Of a stretch of DNA of 57,692 bases, positions 1-8,110 are shown in pieces. The notes below the pieces were generated by a model. The model was given only the letters and a program-made list of their open reading frames with translations. It was not told the origin of the DNA and ran no database searches. How positions within the stretch are numbered: the stretch's first letter is position 1; each line of letters opens with the position of its first letter. Source of the stretch: Lachnospiraceae bacterium (lineage in GTDB: Bacteria > Bacillota > Clostridia > Lachnospirales > Lachnospiraceae); the NCBI GenBank assembly GCA_004556655.1, contig SFGF01000014.1:1-57692 (forward strand). Direction: 5' to 3'. The position numbers and the translations under genes are program-made.

Positions 1-152
1 TAATCTGAGATCATTATACCATTTCCTGACATGAATTTGTTGTTTTATATGAAATTTTCAAGGTTCGCATGGGTGTACCTTTTGACACCCTAATCATATA
101 ATGTAAAAGTACCGGTCAGCCGGTGAATACATTAGATAAAGTGGTGGTAGTT

Positions 153-1463
153 TTGAATTATAAAGAAATTGTTGATTATATCGAAGAGATACCAAAGTTT
201 ACATCCAAGAATCCGCTGGAACACACAAAGAATCTTCTGGCGCGGCTTGGCAATCCGCAGAATGACAGGAAAGTGATTCATGTGGCGGGAACCAATGGAA
301 AGGGAAGCGTATGCGCTTATCTGGACTCCATGCTGAGAACCGGTGGCTATCATGTGGGATTATTTACATCTCCTCATCTGGTGAAAATCAATGAACGTTT
401 TAAAATTGACGGTGTGATGGTGTCTGATGAGCAGTTTGTAAAGGCGTTTGAGAAAGTGCGTACGATTATCAAGGAAGCACAGGTGGACGGACTGGATCAT
501 CCCAGTTATTTTGAAACTCTTTTTCTGATGTGCATGGTGATTTTCCAGGAGGCACAGGTGGAATATGTGGTACTGGAGACAGGATTGGGCGGTAGACTGG
601 ATGCTACGAACACCGTGGATAAACCTCTTGCATGTATCATAACATCCATCAGTAAAGATCATGTGGAATATCTGGGAAACACAATCACACAGATTGCTGG
701 AGAAAAAGCCGGAATCATCAAACCGGGAGTACCGGTGATCTACGACGGACAGAACGAAGAGGCAGCTCGTGTGATCGAAAAGAAAGCTAAAGAGATGGGA
801 TCTCCGGCGTATCCACTTACTGCAGACATGTATGAAATGGTGAAAAATACCCGTGAAGGCATTGATTTTTCTTTTCATTGCCAGTATTATAAAACTGTTA
901 CTATTTCCATTCCGTACATTGCATCGTATCAGATGATGAATGCATCTCTTGCATTTTTTACGATGGAGCAGCTTAGCCAGGAACACAGGATTCCGGTGGA
1001 AAAGTTGATTCAGGGAATTGCGAATACCCATTGGGAGGGAAGAATGGAGACGATTCTTCCGGGCGTCATTGTAGATGGAGCCCATAACGCTGACGGTGTG
1101 GCACGTTTTGTGGAGACAGCCTGTCATTTCGGAAAAAGCAGCCGAATCACGCTGTTGTTTTCGGCGGTTGCGGATAAAGATTATGAGAAAATGATCCAGA
1201 CAGTCTGTGAAAAAATCAGACCGCGGGCAGTTGTAGCTACTCAGATCTGGGGAAGTCGTGTGGTACCTGCAGATAAGCTGGCACAACTTTTCCGGGACAA
1301 TGGCTGTGCGGAAGTGGAAGCTGAATCCGATGTGGGAAAAGCTTTCGAGAAAGCGTGCAGTCTCAAGGGAGACGGGATGTTGTTCTGCGTAGGTTCCCTT
1401 TATCTCGTGGGAGAAATCAAGGCATATCTGGCAGAGAAAAATGAGGAGAGAAAGTATGATTAA
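153..1463 (+). CDS. folC: Bifunctional folylpolyglutamate/dihydrofolate synthase
   Basis: Cytoplasmic Mur-ligase-family enzyme that adds glutamate to folates (and to dihydropteroate if bifunctional) using ATP. The P-loop HVAGTNGKGSV lies near residues 43-53, LGGRLDATN and SISKDHVEYLG follow in the ATPase domain, and DGAHNADG marks the C-terminal ligase domain. I choose the TTG start at 153 because the protein then begins (M)NYKEIVDYIEEIPKF like family members and a GTGG stretch lies just upstream; a GTG at 123 would add ten residues. The length (436 aa) is normal. The stop overlaps the start of the next small gene by 8 bases, so the two are probably co-transcribed. Confidence 0.93.
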   Translation: MNYKEIVDYIEEIPKFTSKNPLEHTKNLLARLGNPQNDRKVIHVAGTNGKGSVCAYLDSMLRTGGYHVGLFTSPHLVKINERFKIDGVMVSDEQFVKAFEKVRTIIKEAQVDGLDHPSYFETLFLMCMVIFQEAQVEYVVLETGLGGRLDATNTVDKPLACIITSISKDHVEYLGNTITQIAGEKAGIIKPGVPVIYDGQNEEAARVIEKKAKEMGSPAYPLTADMYEMVKNTREGIDFSFHCQYYKTVTISIPYIASYQMMNASLAFFTMEQLSQEHRIPVEKLIQGIANTHWEGRMETILPGVIVDGAHNADGVARFVETACHFGKSSRITLLFSAVADKDYEKMIQTVCEKIRPRAVVATQIWGSRVVPADKLAQLFRDNGCAEVEAESDVGKAFEKACSLKGDGMLFCVGSLYLVGEIKAYLAEKNEERKYD

Positions 1464-1605
1464 TTACGAAGAGGAACTGAAGAAGTTTAAGCCCTGTCTG
1501 GATGTAGATGAAGTGGAAAGTGCGATTTACACCCGGGATCTGACGGATATTGTTGATATCCTGAAAGAAATGCTGAAAACAGAAGATCAGAAACGAAAAG
1601 AATAA
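1456..1605 (+). CDS. Small acidic protein downstream of folC
   Basis: An uninterrupted 49-codon frame starts at an ATG overlapping the folC stop and ends 10 bases before the TPR gene. An AGGAGAG ribosome binding site precedes the ATG by six bases. The product is charged and predicted helical (EEELKKF near the N-terminus, DIVDILKEML in the middle) with no membrane segment. The tight overlap, good ribosome binding site and codon use like its neighbours support a real gene. I do not recognise a family; function unknown. Confidence 0.6.
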   Translation: MINYEEELKKFKPCLDVDEVESAIYTRDLTDIVDILKEMLKTEDQKRKE

Positions 1606-1615
1606 GGGGAAAATC

Positions 1616-3163
1616 ATGAATTGTATGAATTGCGGTGCTTTGCTGAACAAATCTCCTTATTGCCCCAGCTGCGGGTTCAACGTGGAAGTACAGAAAAAAG
1701 TATGGCAGCTTTCCAATCTTTATTATAATCAGGGACTGGAAAAGGCAGAGATACGGGATTTGTCAGGGGCTATTGATTTGCTGAAACGAAGCCTCAAATT
1801 TAATAAACTGAATATACAGGCGCGTAACCTTCTTGGTCTTGTTTATTTTGAGACGGGAGAAGCGGTGGCTGCTCTCAGCGAGTGGGTGATCAGCAAAAAT
1901 ATTATGCCGGAGAACAATATTGCCTCCGAATATATTGACCGGCTTCAGGAAAATGCCAATAAACTGGATGTAATCAATCAGACGATTAAAAAATATAACG
2001 ACAGTCTGCAGTGCTGCCGCAGGGGAAGTGAAGATGTGGCAGTGATTCAGCTGAAAAAGATTCTGAATCAGAATCCCAAGCTGATCAAGGGATATCATCT
2101 CCTTGCACTGATCTACCTGAAGCAGGAAGAATACGAGAAAGCCAGAAAAGTTCTGAAGAAGGCTGCAAAGATTGATAAAACAAACTCCACAACACTTCGT
2201 TTCCTGAAAGAAGTAGACGAACAGACAGGAACGATGACGAGCCTGGAGCCGCGGCGCTGGGGATTTGGCGGCAGAGAAAAGATAAAGCCGGAAAGAGGAC
2301 AGTCTGTAGCGTATATGGCAGATAACGAGCTGGTGATTCAGCCGCCTACATTCAGAGAAAGTTCGCTGGCGGCTACGCTTTTGAATCTGGGGTTTGGCTT
2401 TCTGGTGGGAGCATGTCTGGTCTGGTTTCTGGTAGTACCGGCGAATACCCAGAAGATTAACCGGGAGGCCAATGAAAAAGTGGTGGAATACAGCAACACT
2501 ATGGCGAGCCAGAATGCTGAGATGAATAAGATGAAAGAACAGATTGCGCAGTCTGAAGAGACGGTTTCATCTGCACAGGCTCAGATTGAACAGGCGGCCA
2601 GTCAGGTTACGTCTTATGAAAATCTGATCAAAGCTTATGAGGCTTATCAAAATGGAAGTTATACTTCTGCGGCTAATGTATTGCAGAATGTACAGCCGGA
2701 TCTTTTGTCAGCCAGTGCGAAGGAAATATATGATACAATTTATAATAATATAAAATCAACGATGCAAAAGACACTTAAGAGTCAGGGCGAGCAGTCATTC
2801 TATGCAAAAGACTATCCTGCGGCCATTGAATCTCTCACGCAGGCGATGGAGATGGATGAGACGAATTATGAAGTCCTGAATCTTCTGGCTCATTCCTATC
2901 GACTGAATGAGGAGTATGATAAAGCGGTAGAAATCTTCCAGAAAATTGTAGATACGTTCCCGGGAACCAAACGTGCTACCAGTGCTCAGAAATATATTGA
3001 TAATGGTGGCCATGGATTTGATGATGCAGGTCAGACGACGGGAAGTGCCGGTACAACGACAACAGGAAACCAAGGCGATACTGCCGCCGGGAATACCGGT
3101 GAGGGTACAGTTCCTGAAGATACCGGAGATACGACCCAGGGAGCAACAGAGCCAACAGAATAA
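1616..3163 (+). CDS. Zinc-ribbon, TPR and coiled-coil membrane protein
   Basis: 515 residues. The N-terminus carries a CxxC-CxxC zinc ribbon (MNCMNCGALL and YCPSCGF, residues 1-20). Two or three TPR-type helical repeats follow to about residue 200, then one transmembrane segment (about 255-280), a coiled coil (about 280-340), further TPR repeats (YQNGSYTSAANVLQ, AIESLTQAMEMDETNYEVLNLL) and a Gly/Thr/Asp-rich tail. The predicted topology is a cytoplasmic zinc/TPR part and an extracytoplasmic TPR part, typical of scaffold proteins. It sits 10 bases after the small gene with AAGGGGA as ribosome binding site, and a strong terminator follows. Exact role unknown. Confidence 0.85.
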   Translation: MNCMNCGALLNKSPYCPSCGFNVEVQKKVWQLSNLYYNQGLEKAEIRDLSGAIDLLKRSLKFNKLNIQARNLLGLVYFETGEAVAALSEWVISKNIMPENNIASEYIDRLQENANKLDVINQTIKKYNDSLQCCRRGSEDVAVIQLKKILNQNPKLIKGYHLLALIYLKQEEYEKARKVLKKAAKIDKTNSTTLRFLKEVDEQTGTMTSLEPRRWGFGGREKIKPERGQSVAYMADNELVIQPPTFRESSLAATLLNLGFGFLVGACLVWFLVVPANTQKINREANEKVVEYSNTMASQNAEMNKMKEQIAQSEETVSSAQAQIEQAASQVTSYENLIKAYEAYQNGSYTSAANVLQNVQPDLLSASAKEIYDTIYNNIKSTMQKTLKSQGEQSFYAKDYPAAIESLTQAMEMDETNYEVLNLLAHSYRLNEEYDKAVEIFQKIVDTFPGTKRATSAQKYIDNGGHGFDDAGQTTGSAGTTTTGNQGDTAAGNTGEGTVPEDTGDTTQGATEPTE

Positions 3164-3191
3164 TACAAAAACTTAAGAGAAACCTCTGAAT

Positions 3192-3224
3192 CGGGGATAT
3201 GCAAGCCGCATATCCCCGTTTTTT
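3192..3224 (+). terminator. Rho-independent terminator after TPR gene
   Basis: An 11-bp perfect stem (CGGGGATATGC / GCATATCCCCG) with a 5-nt loop is followed by six T. It separates the folC-TPR unit from spoIIAA and lies only 34 bases before the spoIIAA start. Confidence 0.92.
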
Positions 3225-3257
3225 GGGTCAATAAGATTTTTGTACAGGGAGGATCAT

Positions 3258-3587
3258 ATGGAACAATTTCAAATCAGACAGAAAGTATTGACGATTCGAA
3301 TGCCAAGAGAACTGGACCATCACAGTGCTCAGGAGATACGGCAGGAAGCTGACCGGCTGATCGCAGAGAAAAATATCAATCAGATTGAATTTGATTTTCG
3401 GAATACCGAATTTATGGACAGCTCAGGGATTGGAGTGATTATGGGAAGATATCAGAATATACGGCTTTTAGGGGGAATCGTGACGGCTACCCACGTGAGT
3501 GACAGAATCTATAAGGTACTTCAGCTGGCGGGAGTGACAAAAGTAATTGGAATCGACAGGGAGAGATTCTGGAATCAGGGTGAATAG
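3258..3587 (+). CDS. spoIIAA: Anti-sigma F factor antagonist SpoIIAA
   Basis: STAS-domain anti-anti-sigma factor of 109 residues. In its unphosphorylated form it binds SpoIIAB and frees sigma F in the forespore. The phosphorylation motif FMDSSGIGV places the target Ser at residue 56, equivalent to Ser58 of Bacillus subtilis. I choose ATG 3258 because GGGAGG lies 6 bases upstream; the frame is open a few codons further. It is the first gene of spoIIAA-spoIIAB-sigF and no promoter is obvious in the 33 bases after the preceding terminator. Confidence 0.96.
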   Translation: MEQFQIRQKVLTIRMPRELDHHSAQEIRQEADRLIAEKNINQIEFDFRNTEFMDSSGIGVIMGRYQNIRLLGGIVTATHVSDRIYKVLQLAGVTKVIGIDRERFWNQGE

Positions 3588-3599
3588 GGGGGAAAGGAT

Positions 3600-4043
3600 A
3601 TGGAACAAAACAACCAAATGACAATTATATTTGACAGCCGCTCCTGCAATGAAGGGTTTGCAAGGGTGGCGGTGGCGGCATTCTGTACCCAGCTGAATCC
3701 TACCTTGGAAGAAGTGGCGGATATCAAGACGGCGGTATCGGAAGCTATAACCAATTCCATCATTCATGGATATGACAATCAAGTGAAAAAGATACGGATC
3801 GAATGTCGTACAGAGGATAAGACTTTGTATGTGACAGTGAGTGATGAAGGAAGAGGAATTCCGGATATAGAAAAGGCGATGGAGCCCATGTTTACCACGC
3901 GTCCGGAGCTGGATCGTTCCGGAATGGGGTTTGCTTTCATGGAAGCGTTTATGGATGATATACAGGTGGAATCTGAAGTGGGAAAAGGAACCATTGTCCG
4001 TATGAAAAAAACAATCGGAAGTCAGAAAAGCCCGTTTGCATAA
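3600..4043 (+). CDS. spoIIAB: Anti-sigma F factor / serine kinase SpoIIAB
   Basis: 147-residue GHKL-fold protein that holds sigma F inactive and phosphorylates SpoIIAA. The N box EAITNSIIHGYDN is at about 48-60, the G1 box SDEGRGIPD at about 81-89, and a G2-like RSGMGFAFME near 110. It lies 12 bases after spoIIAA with a GGGGGAAAGG ribosome binding site and is followed by sigF, the standard order of this operon. Confidence 0.96.
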   Translation: MEQNNQMTIIFDSRSCNEGFARVAVAAFCTQLNPTLEEVADIKTAVSEAITNSIIHGYDNQVKKIRIECRTEDKTLYVTVSDEGRGIPDIEKAMEPMFTTRPELDRSGMGFAFMEAFMDDIQVESEVGKGTIVRMKKTIGSQKSPFA

Positions 4044-4054
4044 AAGGAGGTCCT

Positions 4055-4768
4055 ATGGAACATACCCTTGCCTTGATAAAATCGGCACACGAAGGGGATA
4101 AAAATGCACGGGATACATTAATTGAAGAAAACATAGGACTGGTCTGGAGTATTGTAAGAAGGTTTCAGAATCGGGGCGTGGAGATGGAAGATTTGTTTCA
4201 GATCGGCAGCATCGGGCTTATTAAAGCAGTGGACAAGTTTGATCTGTCTTATGAAGTTCAGTTTTCTACTTATGCAGTTCCTATGATCGCAGGGGAAATC
4301 AAACGGTTTTTAAGGGATGACGGTATGCTGAAAGTGAGCAGACCCCTGAAAGAAATGGGAGGAAAAGCATATGGAGTCAGAGAAGCCCTGGAGAAAAAAG
4401 AAGGGAGAGAACCCACGGTGTCTGAGATCGCCCAAGAAATGGGAGTGGCAGTGGAGGAACTGATGCTTGCCATGGAGGCAGGTGCTCAGGTAGAATCTCT
4501 TCAGCAGATTATTTATCAAGGGGATGGAAATGACATTTCACTGATGGATAAACTGGAAGAAAAAGAAAATACTAATGAAAAATTGGTCAATCGTCTGTTT
4601 CTGGAAGAAATGCTGGGAGAACTGGATGGAAAAGAACGGGAATTGATTTTCAAAAGATATTTTTTAGAAAAGACCCAGGCGGTGATCGCAGATGAGATGG
4701 GGATCTCGCAGGTGCAGGTATCGCGGATGGAAAAAAAAATCATTAAAGAAATGCGGGGAAAACTGTAA
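4055..4768 (+). CDS. sigF: RNA polymerase sigma-F factor (forespore)
   Basis: 237-residue sigma-70-family factor for early forespore transcription. Region 2 includes EENIGLVWSIVRRF, DLFQIGSIGLIKAVDKFD and FSTYAVPMIAGEIKRFLRDD; region 3 follows, and region 4 ends with the helix-turn-helix QAVIADEMGISQVQVSRMEKK. Its place directly after spoIIAB gives the identity. A terminator overlaps its last codons. Confidence 0.96.
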   Translation: MEHTLALIKSAHEGDKNARDTLIEENIGLVWSIVRRFQNRGVEMEDLFQIGSIGLIKAVDKFDLSYEVQFSTYAVPMIAGEIKRFLRDDGMLKVSRPLKEMGGKAYGVREALEKKEGREPTVSEIAQEMGVAVEELMLAMEAGAQVESLQQIIYQGDGNDISLMDKLEEKENTNEKLVNRLFLEEMLGELDGKERELIFKRYFLEKTQAVIADEMGISQVQVSRMEKKIIKEMRGKL

Positions 4769-4785
4769 ATCAGTTTTCCCTTTTT
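4756..4785 (+). terminator. Terminator at the end of sigF
   Basis: A 10-bp stem GGGAAAACTG / CAGTTTTCCC with a 5-nt loop and a T5 tract starts inside the last codons of sigF. It ends the spoIIA transcript and leaves the following spoVA genes to their own promoter. Confidence 0.88.
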
Positions 4786-4786
4786 A

Positions 4787-4816
4787 TGTATTTTTTTTGT
4801 CTGAAAGTACATACTA
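4787..4816 (+). promoter_or_regulatory. Forespore (sigma-G/F-type) promoter of spoVA operon
   Basis: TGTATT at 4787-4792 and CATACTA at 4810-4816 are separated by 17 bases. CATACTA equals the -10 consensus of forespore sigma factors, and spoVA is a sigma-G regulon operon in Bacillus, so this match in exactly the expected place is convincing. It lies between the sigF terminator and the first spoVA-operon ATG at 4838. Confidence 0.75.
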
Positions 4817-4837
4817 TCCGCAAAAGGAGAGATTTCT

Positions 4838-4981
4838 ATGATGTGTAAAAAATGGTGGTTATGGACAGCGGCTGCGATCGTGGCTGCGGCAGTTATCTAT
4901 GTAGCCTTTTTCTATGCAGGAAATAAAGAGCAGTCGCCGGGTGCTGCTTTAGTGAGAATAGAGGAAGGTGAGGGTGAATGA
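4838..4981 (+). CDS. Small single-pass membrane protein heading spoVA operon
   Basis: A 47-codon frame begins 22 bases after the forespore -10 box with AAAAGGAGAG as ribosome binding site, and its TGA overlaps the spoVAA ATG (ATGA). The product has a short basic N-terminus with tryptophans (MMCKKWWLW), one transmembrane helix of alanines and aliphatics (about 7-28), and an acidic tail ending EEGEGE. I know no named family. Translational coupling and the shared promoter suggest a forespore inner-membrane role with the SpoVA complex; this is inference. Confidence 0.65.
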   Translation: MMCKKWWLWTAAAIVAAAVIYVAFFYAGNKEQSPGAALVRIEEGEGE

Positions 4982-5589
4982 AGAATGTACTCTATATTCA
5001 GACAGACAAAAATATGAAAGTGACCTCAGAGCAGATATATCTTCAGGATATTGCGCGGCTGTCTGCTGACAATTCCAAAGTTCTGAACCAATGCAGTATT
5101 CTTCCGGTCATGACACTTCCTGAAAAAAAGTACGGGAGATATACGGCATCGGCCATTGATCTGGTTAAACAGATACAGCAGCGATTTGAGGATGTTCACG
5201 TGGTACACATTGGGGAACCGGAATTTATCCTGACGTATGAGAATCCTGACAAAAAGAATGTGGTTCTCAGCTGGTTTAAAACATTGGCAGTCTGCCTGAT
5301 TACCTTTTTTGGAACCATGTTTTCTATCATGACATTCAATACGGATGTGGATGTGCCGCGGCTGTTTCAGGAAATCTATTATCAGTTTACCGGTCAGATA
5401 TCCGATGGTTTTACGATTCTTGAAATCACGTATTCCCTGGGGATCGGGATTGGTGTAGTGTTTTTCTTTAATCATTTTGGAAAATGGAAGCTCAGTTATG
5501 ATCCTACACCCATGGAAGTGGAAATGCGGACCTATGAAAATGAAGTGGATGATACAATTCTGGAGATGAAAAATCGGGAGGGAAGCTGA
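4978..5589 (+). CDS. spoVAA: Stage V sporulation protein AA
   Basis: 203-residue subunit of the SpoVA system that moves dipicolinic acid across the spore inner membrane. A soluble N-terminal part (1-95) is followed by two transmembrane segments (about 98-120 and 146-168) and a short acidic tail. It is coupled by a 4-base overlap to the upstream small gene and lies 1 base before spoVAB. Identity rests on family resemblance and the full AA-AB-AC-AD-AE order. Confidence 0.9.
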   Translation: MKNVLYIQTDKNMKVTSEQIYLQDIARLSADNSKVLNQCSILPVMTLPEKKYGRYTASAIDLVKQIQQRFEDVHVVHIGEPEFILTYENPDKKNVVLSWFKTLAVCLITFFGTMFSIMTFNTDVDVPRLFQEIYYQFTGQISDGFTILEITYSLGIGIGVVFFFNHFGKWKLSYDPTPMEVEMRTYENEVDDTILEMKNREGS

Positions 5590-5590
5590 A

Positions 5591-6004
5591 ATGCTGGTGA
5601 AACTCTGGCTAGGATTTCTGGGAATCTGTTTTGGAATCATTGTGGCAAGCGGAGCTGCAGCATTTGTTATTTCTCTGGGACTTGTCCCGAGATATGCGGG
5701 AATTACAAGGACAGCTCAAAATGTAAGGCTTTATGAAGACTGTTCCATGCTGGGAGCATTTTTGGGAAATGTTTTGTTTTTATATTCAGGGAGACTGTCT
5801 CTGGGCAATGCAGGACTTGCGATATACGGAGTTTTTGCCGGTGTATTTCTTGGAAGCTGGATTATTGCCCTGGGAGAGGTTGTGAATATATTCTCCATTA
5901 TGGCAAGGAGAATAGGGATCACAAAAGGTATCGGACTGATCATTATCGTTATGGCGGTGGGCAAAACCTTGGGTTCCCTGCTGTTTTTCTGGAAAGGATG
6001 GTAA
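5591..6004 (+). CDS. spoVAB: Stage V sporulation protein AB
   Basis: 137-residue integral membrane protein with four hydrophobic segments and the loop GLVPRYAGITRTAQNVRLYE after the first. It is adjacent to spoVAA (one base gap) with GGGAGG inside the spoVAA end acting as ribosome binding site. Part of the SpoVA dipicolinic acid transport complex. Confidence 0.9.
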   Translation: MLVKLWLGFLGICFGIIVASGAAAFVISLGLVPRYAGITRTAQNVRLYEDCSMLGAFLGNVLFLYSGRLSLGNAGLAIYGVFAGVFLGSWIIALGEVVNIFSIMARRIGITKGIGLIIIVMAVGKTLGSLLFFWKGW

Positions 6005-6010
6005 AAAAAG

Positions 6011-6472
6011 ATGGCTGAACTGAAAACGGAAGAAGAGAAGAAACAATATGAAGCATATGTGAAAGAAGTGACACCAACGCACTGCCTGCCTGCGAATATG
6101 GCAAAAGCGTTTTTGGTGGGTGGACTTATCTGTGTGCTCGGACAGGTGATCCTAAATTGGTGCCAGGGGATGGGAATGGATGAAAAAACAGCAGGTTCCT
6201 GGTGTTCCATCATTCTGGTATTTTTAAGTGCGTTGGCCACAGGACTGAATCTATATCCGAAACTGGCAAAATGGGGAGGTGCAGGAACGTTGGTTCCTAT
6301 CACGGGATTTGCCAATTCCGTAGCCGCCCCGGCAGTGGAATATCAGAAAGAAGGCCAGGTGTTTGGAATCGGATGTAAAATTTTTACAATTGCAGGACCG
6401 GTAATCCTATACGGAATTTTTTTTAGCTGGCTGTTGGGCGTGATTTATTGGATCTTTACCATGGTGATATGA
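6011..6472 (+). CDS. spoVAC: Stage V sporulation protein AC
   Basis: 153-residue membrane protein. A charged N-terminus is followed by the segment FLVGGLICVLGQVILNW and the motif GAGTLVPITGFANSVAAPAV typical of SpoVAC/SpoVAE proteins; several transmembrane helices follow. SpoVAC is the mechanosensitive-channel-like component of the SpoVA complex. It lies 6 bases after spoVAB. Confidence 0.94.
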   Translation: MAELKTEEEKKQYEAYVKEVTPTHCLPANMAKAFLVGGLICVLGQVILNWCQGMGMDEKTAGSWCSIILVFLSALATGLNLYPKLAKWGGAGTLVPITGFANSVAAPAVEYQKEGQVFGIGCKIFTIAGPVILYGIFFSWLLGVIYWIFTMVI

Positions 6473-6504
6473 AAGAATTGCAAGGAGAGTAAGGAGGTAT
6501 CAGA

Positions 6505-7560
6505 GTGGAAGAAAAAAACGGTTGTATTACACAGATTCTTGGAAAACAGAGTATTTCATTTGCATATCCTGTGTATGTACAGGGATGTGCAGCCATAGTG
6601 GGAAAGAAAGAAGGAGAGGGACCTTTGGGACGCCACTTTGATGAGGTGGAAGAAGATGATAAATTCGGACAAAAGACCTGGGAAGAAGCAGAGAGCGTCA
6701 TGCAGAGGAAAACTGCCAGTATGGCAGTCGGGAAAGCAGGATTGCAGATGGATGATATTCGGATGATCTTTGCCGGTGATCTGCTTGCGCAGTCCATTGC
6801 CTCTTCTTTCGGAATCGGTGGTTTGGATTGCCCTTTATATGGTTTGTTTGGTGCCTGTTCTACCATGGGGGAGTCTCTGGCATTGGCTTCTATGGCAGTA
6901 GCCGGAGGATATGGAGAATATGTATTGGCAGTGACATCCAGTCATTTTGCCACTGCGGAAAAAGAATTTCGTTTTCCGCTGGGATACGGCAATCAGAGAC
7001 CCCTGTCGGCAAGTTGGACGGTGACCGCCAGCGGTGCCTGTGTGGTGGGAAACAAAAAGGGAAAAGTAAAAATCACAGGAGTGACAACAGGAAAAGTCAC
7101 GGATTATGGCCTTAAAGACTCTCAGAATATGGGGGCATGCATGGCGCCGGCCGCCTGTAATACGATTGTACAGCATCTGAAAGATTTTGGGAGAAAACCG
7201 GAAGATTATGATAAAATAATTACCGGTGATCTGGGATATGTAGGTCAGCAGATTTTACTGGATCTGTTGGAGAAGGAAGGCTATCCGTCAGCAAAAGTCC
7301 ATGAGGATTGCGGTATCCTGATCTATGACAGAGAAACGCAGGATACTCATTCCGGTGGAAGCGGATGTGGCTGTTCTGCCGCTGTTCTTGCTTCTTATAT
7401 TATACCCAAAGTTGCATGCGGAGACTGGAAACGGGTATTATTTGTGCCGACAGGAGCGCTGATGTCAAAAGTAAGTTTTTATGAAGGAAACAGTGTGCCT
7501 GGGATCGCTCAGGCGGTTATCTTGGAAAATGCGGAATCCGGAAATAACAGGGACAGATGA
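6505..7560 (+). CDS. spoVAD: Stage V sporulation protein AD
   Basis: 351-residue thiolase-fold protein that binds dipicolinic acid at the outer face of the spore inner membrane. GACSTMGESL places the thiolase-like Cys at residue 118; the C-terminal half has GGSGCGCSAAV. The GTG start at 6505 is chosen because AAGGAGG lies 7 bases upstream. spoVAE follows directly. Confidence 0.95.
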   Translation: MEEKNGCITQILGKQSISFAYPVYVQGCAAIVGKKEGEGPLGRHFDEVEEDDKFGQKTWEEAESVMQRKTASMAVGKAGLQMDDIRMIFAGDLLAQSIASSFGIGGLDCPLYGLFGACSTMGESLALASMAVAGGYGEYVLAVTSSHFATAEKEFRFPLGYGNQRPLSASWTVTASGACVVGNKKGKVKITGVTTGKVTDYGLKDSQNMGACMAPAACNTIVQHLKDFGRKPEDYDKIITGDLGYVGQQILLDLLEKEGYPSAKVHEDCGILIYDRETQDTHSGGSGCGCSAAVLASYIIPKVACGDWKRVLFVPTGALMSKVSFYEGNSVPGIAQAVILENAESGNNRDR

Positions 7561-7571
7561 GGAGGATCCAT

Positions 7572-7928
7572 ATGGAATATTTCAATGCTTTTTGGGTAGG
7601 CGGTTTGATCTGTGCGCTGGCTCAGATATTACTGGATAAAACAAAGCTGATGCCAGGGCGTATTATGGTGCTGCTTGTGGGCTGTGGCAGTCTTCTCAGT
7701 GCGCTGGGAATATATAAACCTCTGGTGGATTACGCACATGCCGGAGCCACAGTGCCACTGATTGGATTTGGTCATCTTTTATATCAAGGTGTAAAAGATG
7801 CGATCGACCAAACCGGTGTCCTGGGACTTTTTACAGGAGGTTTTAAAGCCAGCGCAGCGGGAATCAGCGCAGCTTTGATCTTCGGATATCTGGCAAGTCT
7901 TGTATTTCAGCCTAAAATGAAGCAATAA
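7572..7928 (+). CDS. spoVAE: Stage V sporulation protein AE
   Basis: 118-residue membrane protein, homologous to SpoVAC: FWVGGLICALAQILLD then GATVPLIGFGHLLYQGVKDA. ATG 7572 is preferred over an in-frame start at 7557 because GGAGGA lies 5 bases before it. It corresponds to the SpoVAEb-type gene; no spoVAEa or spoVAF follows in this window, so the operon is the short form. Confidence 0.93.
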   Translation: MEYFNAFWVGGLICALAQILLDKTKLMPGRIMVLLVGCGSLLSALGIYKPLVDYAHAGATVPLIGFGHLLYQGVKDAIDQTGVLGLFTGGFKASAAGISAALIFGYLASLVFQPKMKQ

Positions 7929-7967
7929 GTTTGTTTTATGTACAATAAAAACTTGATGGAAGAAGTC

Positions 7968-7997
7968 TTGCGTGGGAATGGATATCTATAGTATAAT
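7968..7997 (+). promoter_or_regulatory. Candidate promoter upstream of murB
   Basis: TTGCGT (7968-7973) and TATAAT (7992-7997) with an 18-base spacer. It is the only good promoter between spoVAE and murB and is followed by a 24-bp palindrome and a hairpin repeat in the untranslated leader. Confidence 0.5.
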
Positions 7998-8007
7998 ATA
8001 TTGATTA

Positions 8008-8031
8008 CAGGGTCAAAAGCTTTTGACCCTG
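8008..8031. repeat. 24-bp perfect palindrome in the murB leader
   Basis: The arms CAGGGTCAAAAG / CTTTTGACCCTG meet without a spacer about 10 bases after the TATAAT box. No T-run follows, so it is not a standard terminator. It could be an operator or the stem of a leader RNA. A related motif (GGGTGT..TTTTGACACCC) sits at 71-90 before folC. Confidence 0.6.
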
Positions 8032-8046
8032 CATAATCATGATGAG

Positions 8047-8110
8047 AGAATTTCGAGAGTGCAAAGCACGGAGAAATTCGTAGTCTCATCTTATTCGTCG
8101 GGTAACTCAT
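8047..8110 (-). repeat. 64-bp dispersed hairpin repeat, copy 1
   Basis: This copy matches the sequence at 33296-33359 in the opposite orientation at 59 of 64 positions. Inside it GAATTTC / GAAATTC (8048-8054, 8073-8079) and an inner GTGC-AAA-GCAC form a hairpin. The copy is embedded in a further 10-bp inverted repeat TCATGATGAG / CTCATCATGA (8037-8046, 8106-8115). It lies in the murB 5' leader. Confidence 0.8.

Noticed and set aside
82..102. TTGACA (82-87) with TATAAT (97-102) before folC
   Set aside because: The spacer is only 9 bases, so the pair is not a usable promoter. The TATAAT alone may still serve with a poor -35.
360..1286. Long minus-strand open frame inside folC
   Set aside because: Composition (His, Cys, Arg rich) is that of an antisense shadow; no ribosome binding site and folC is clearly real.
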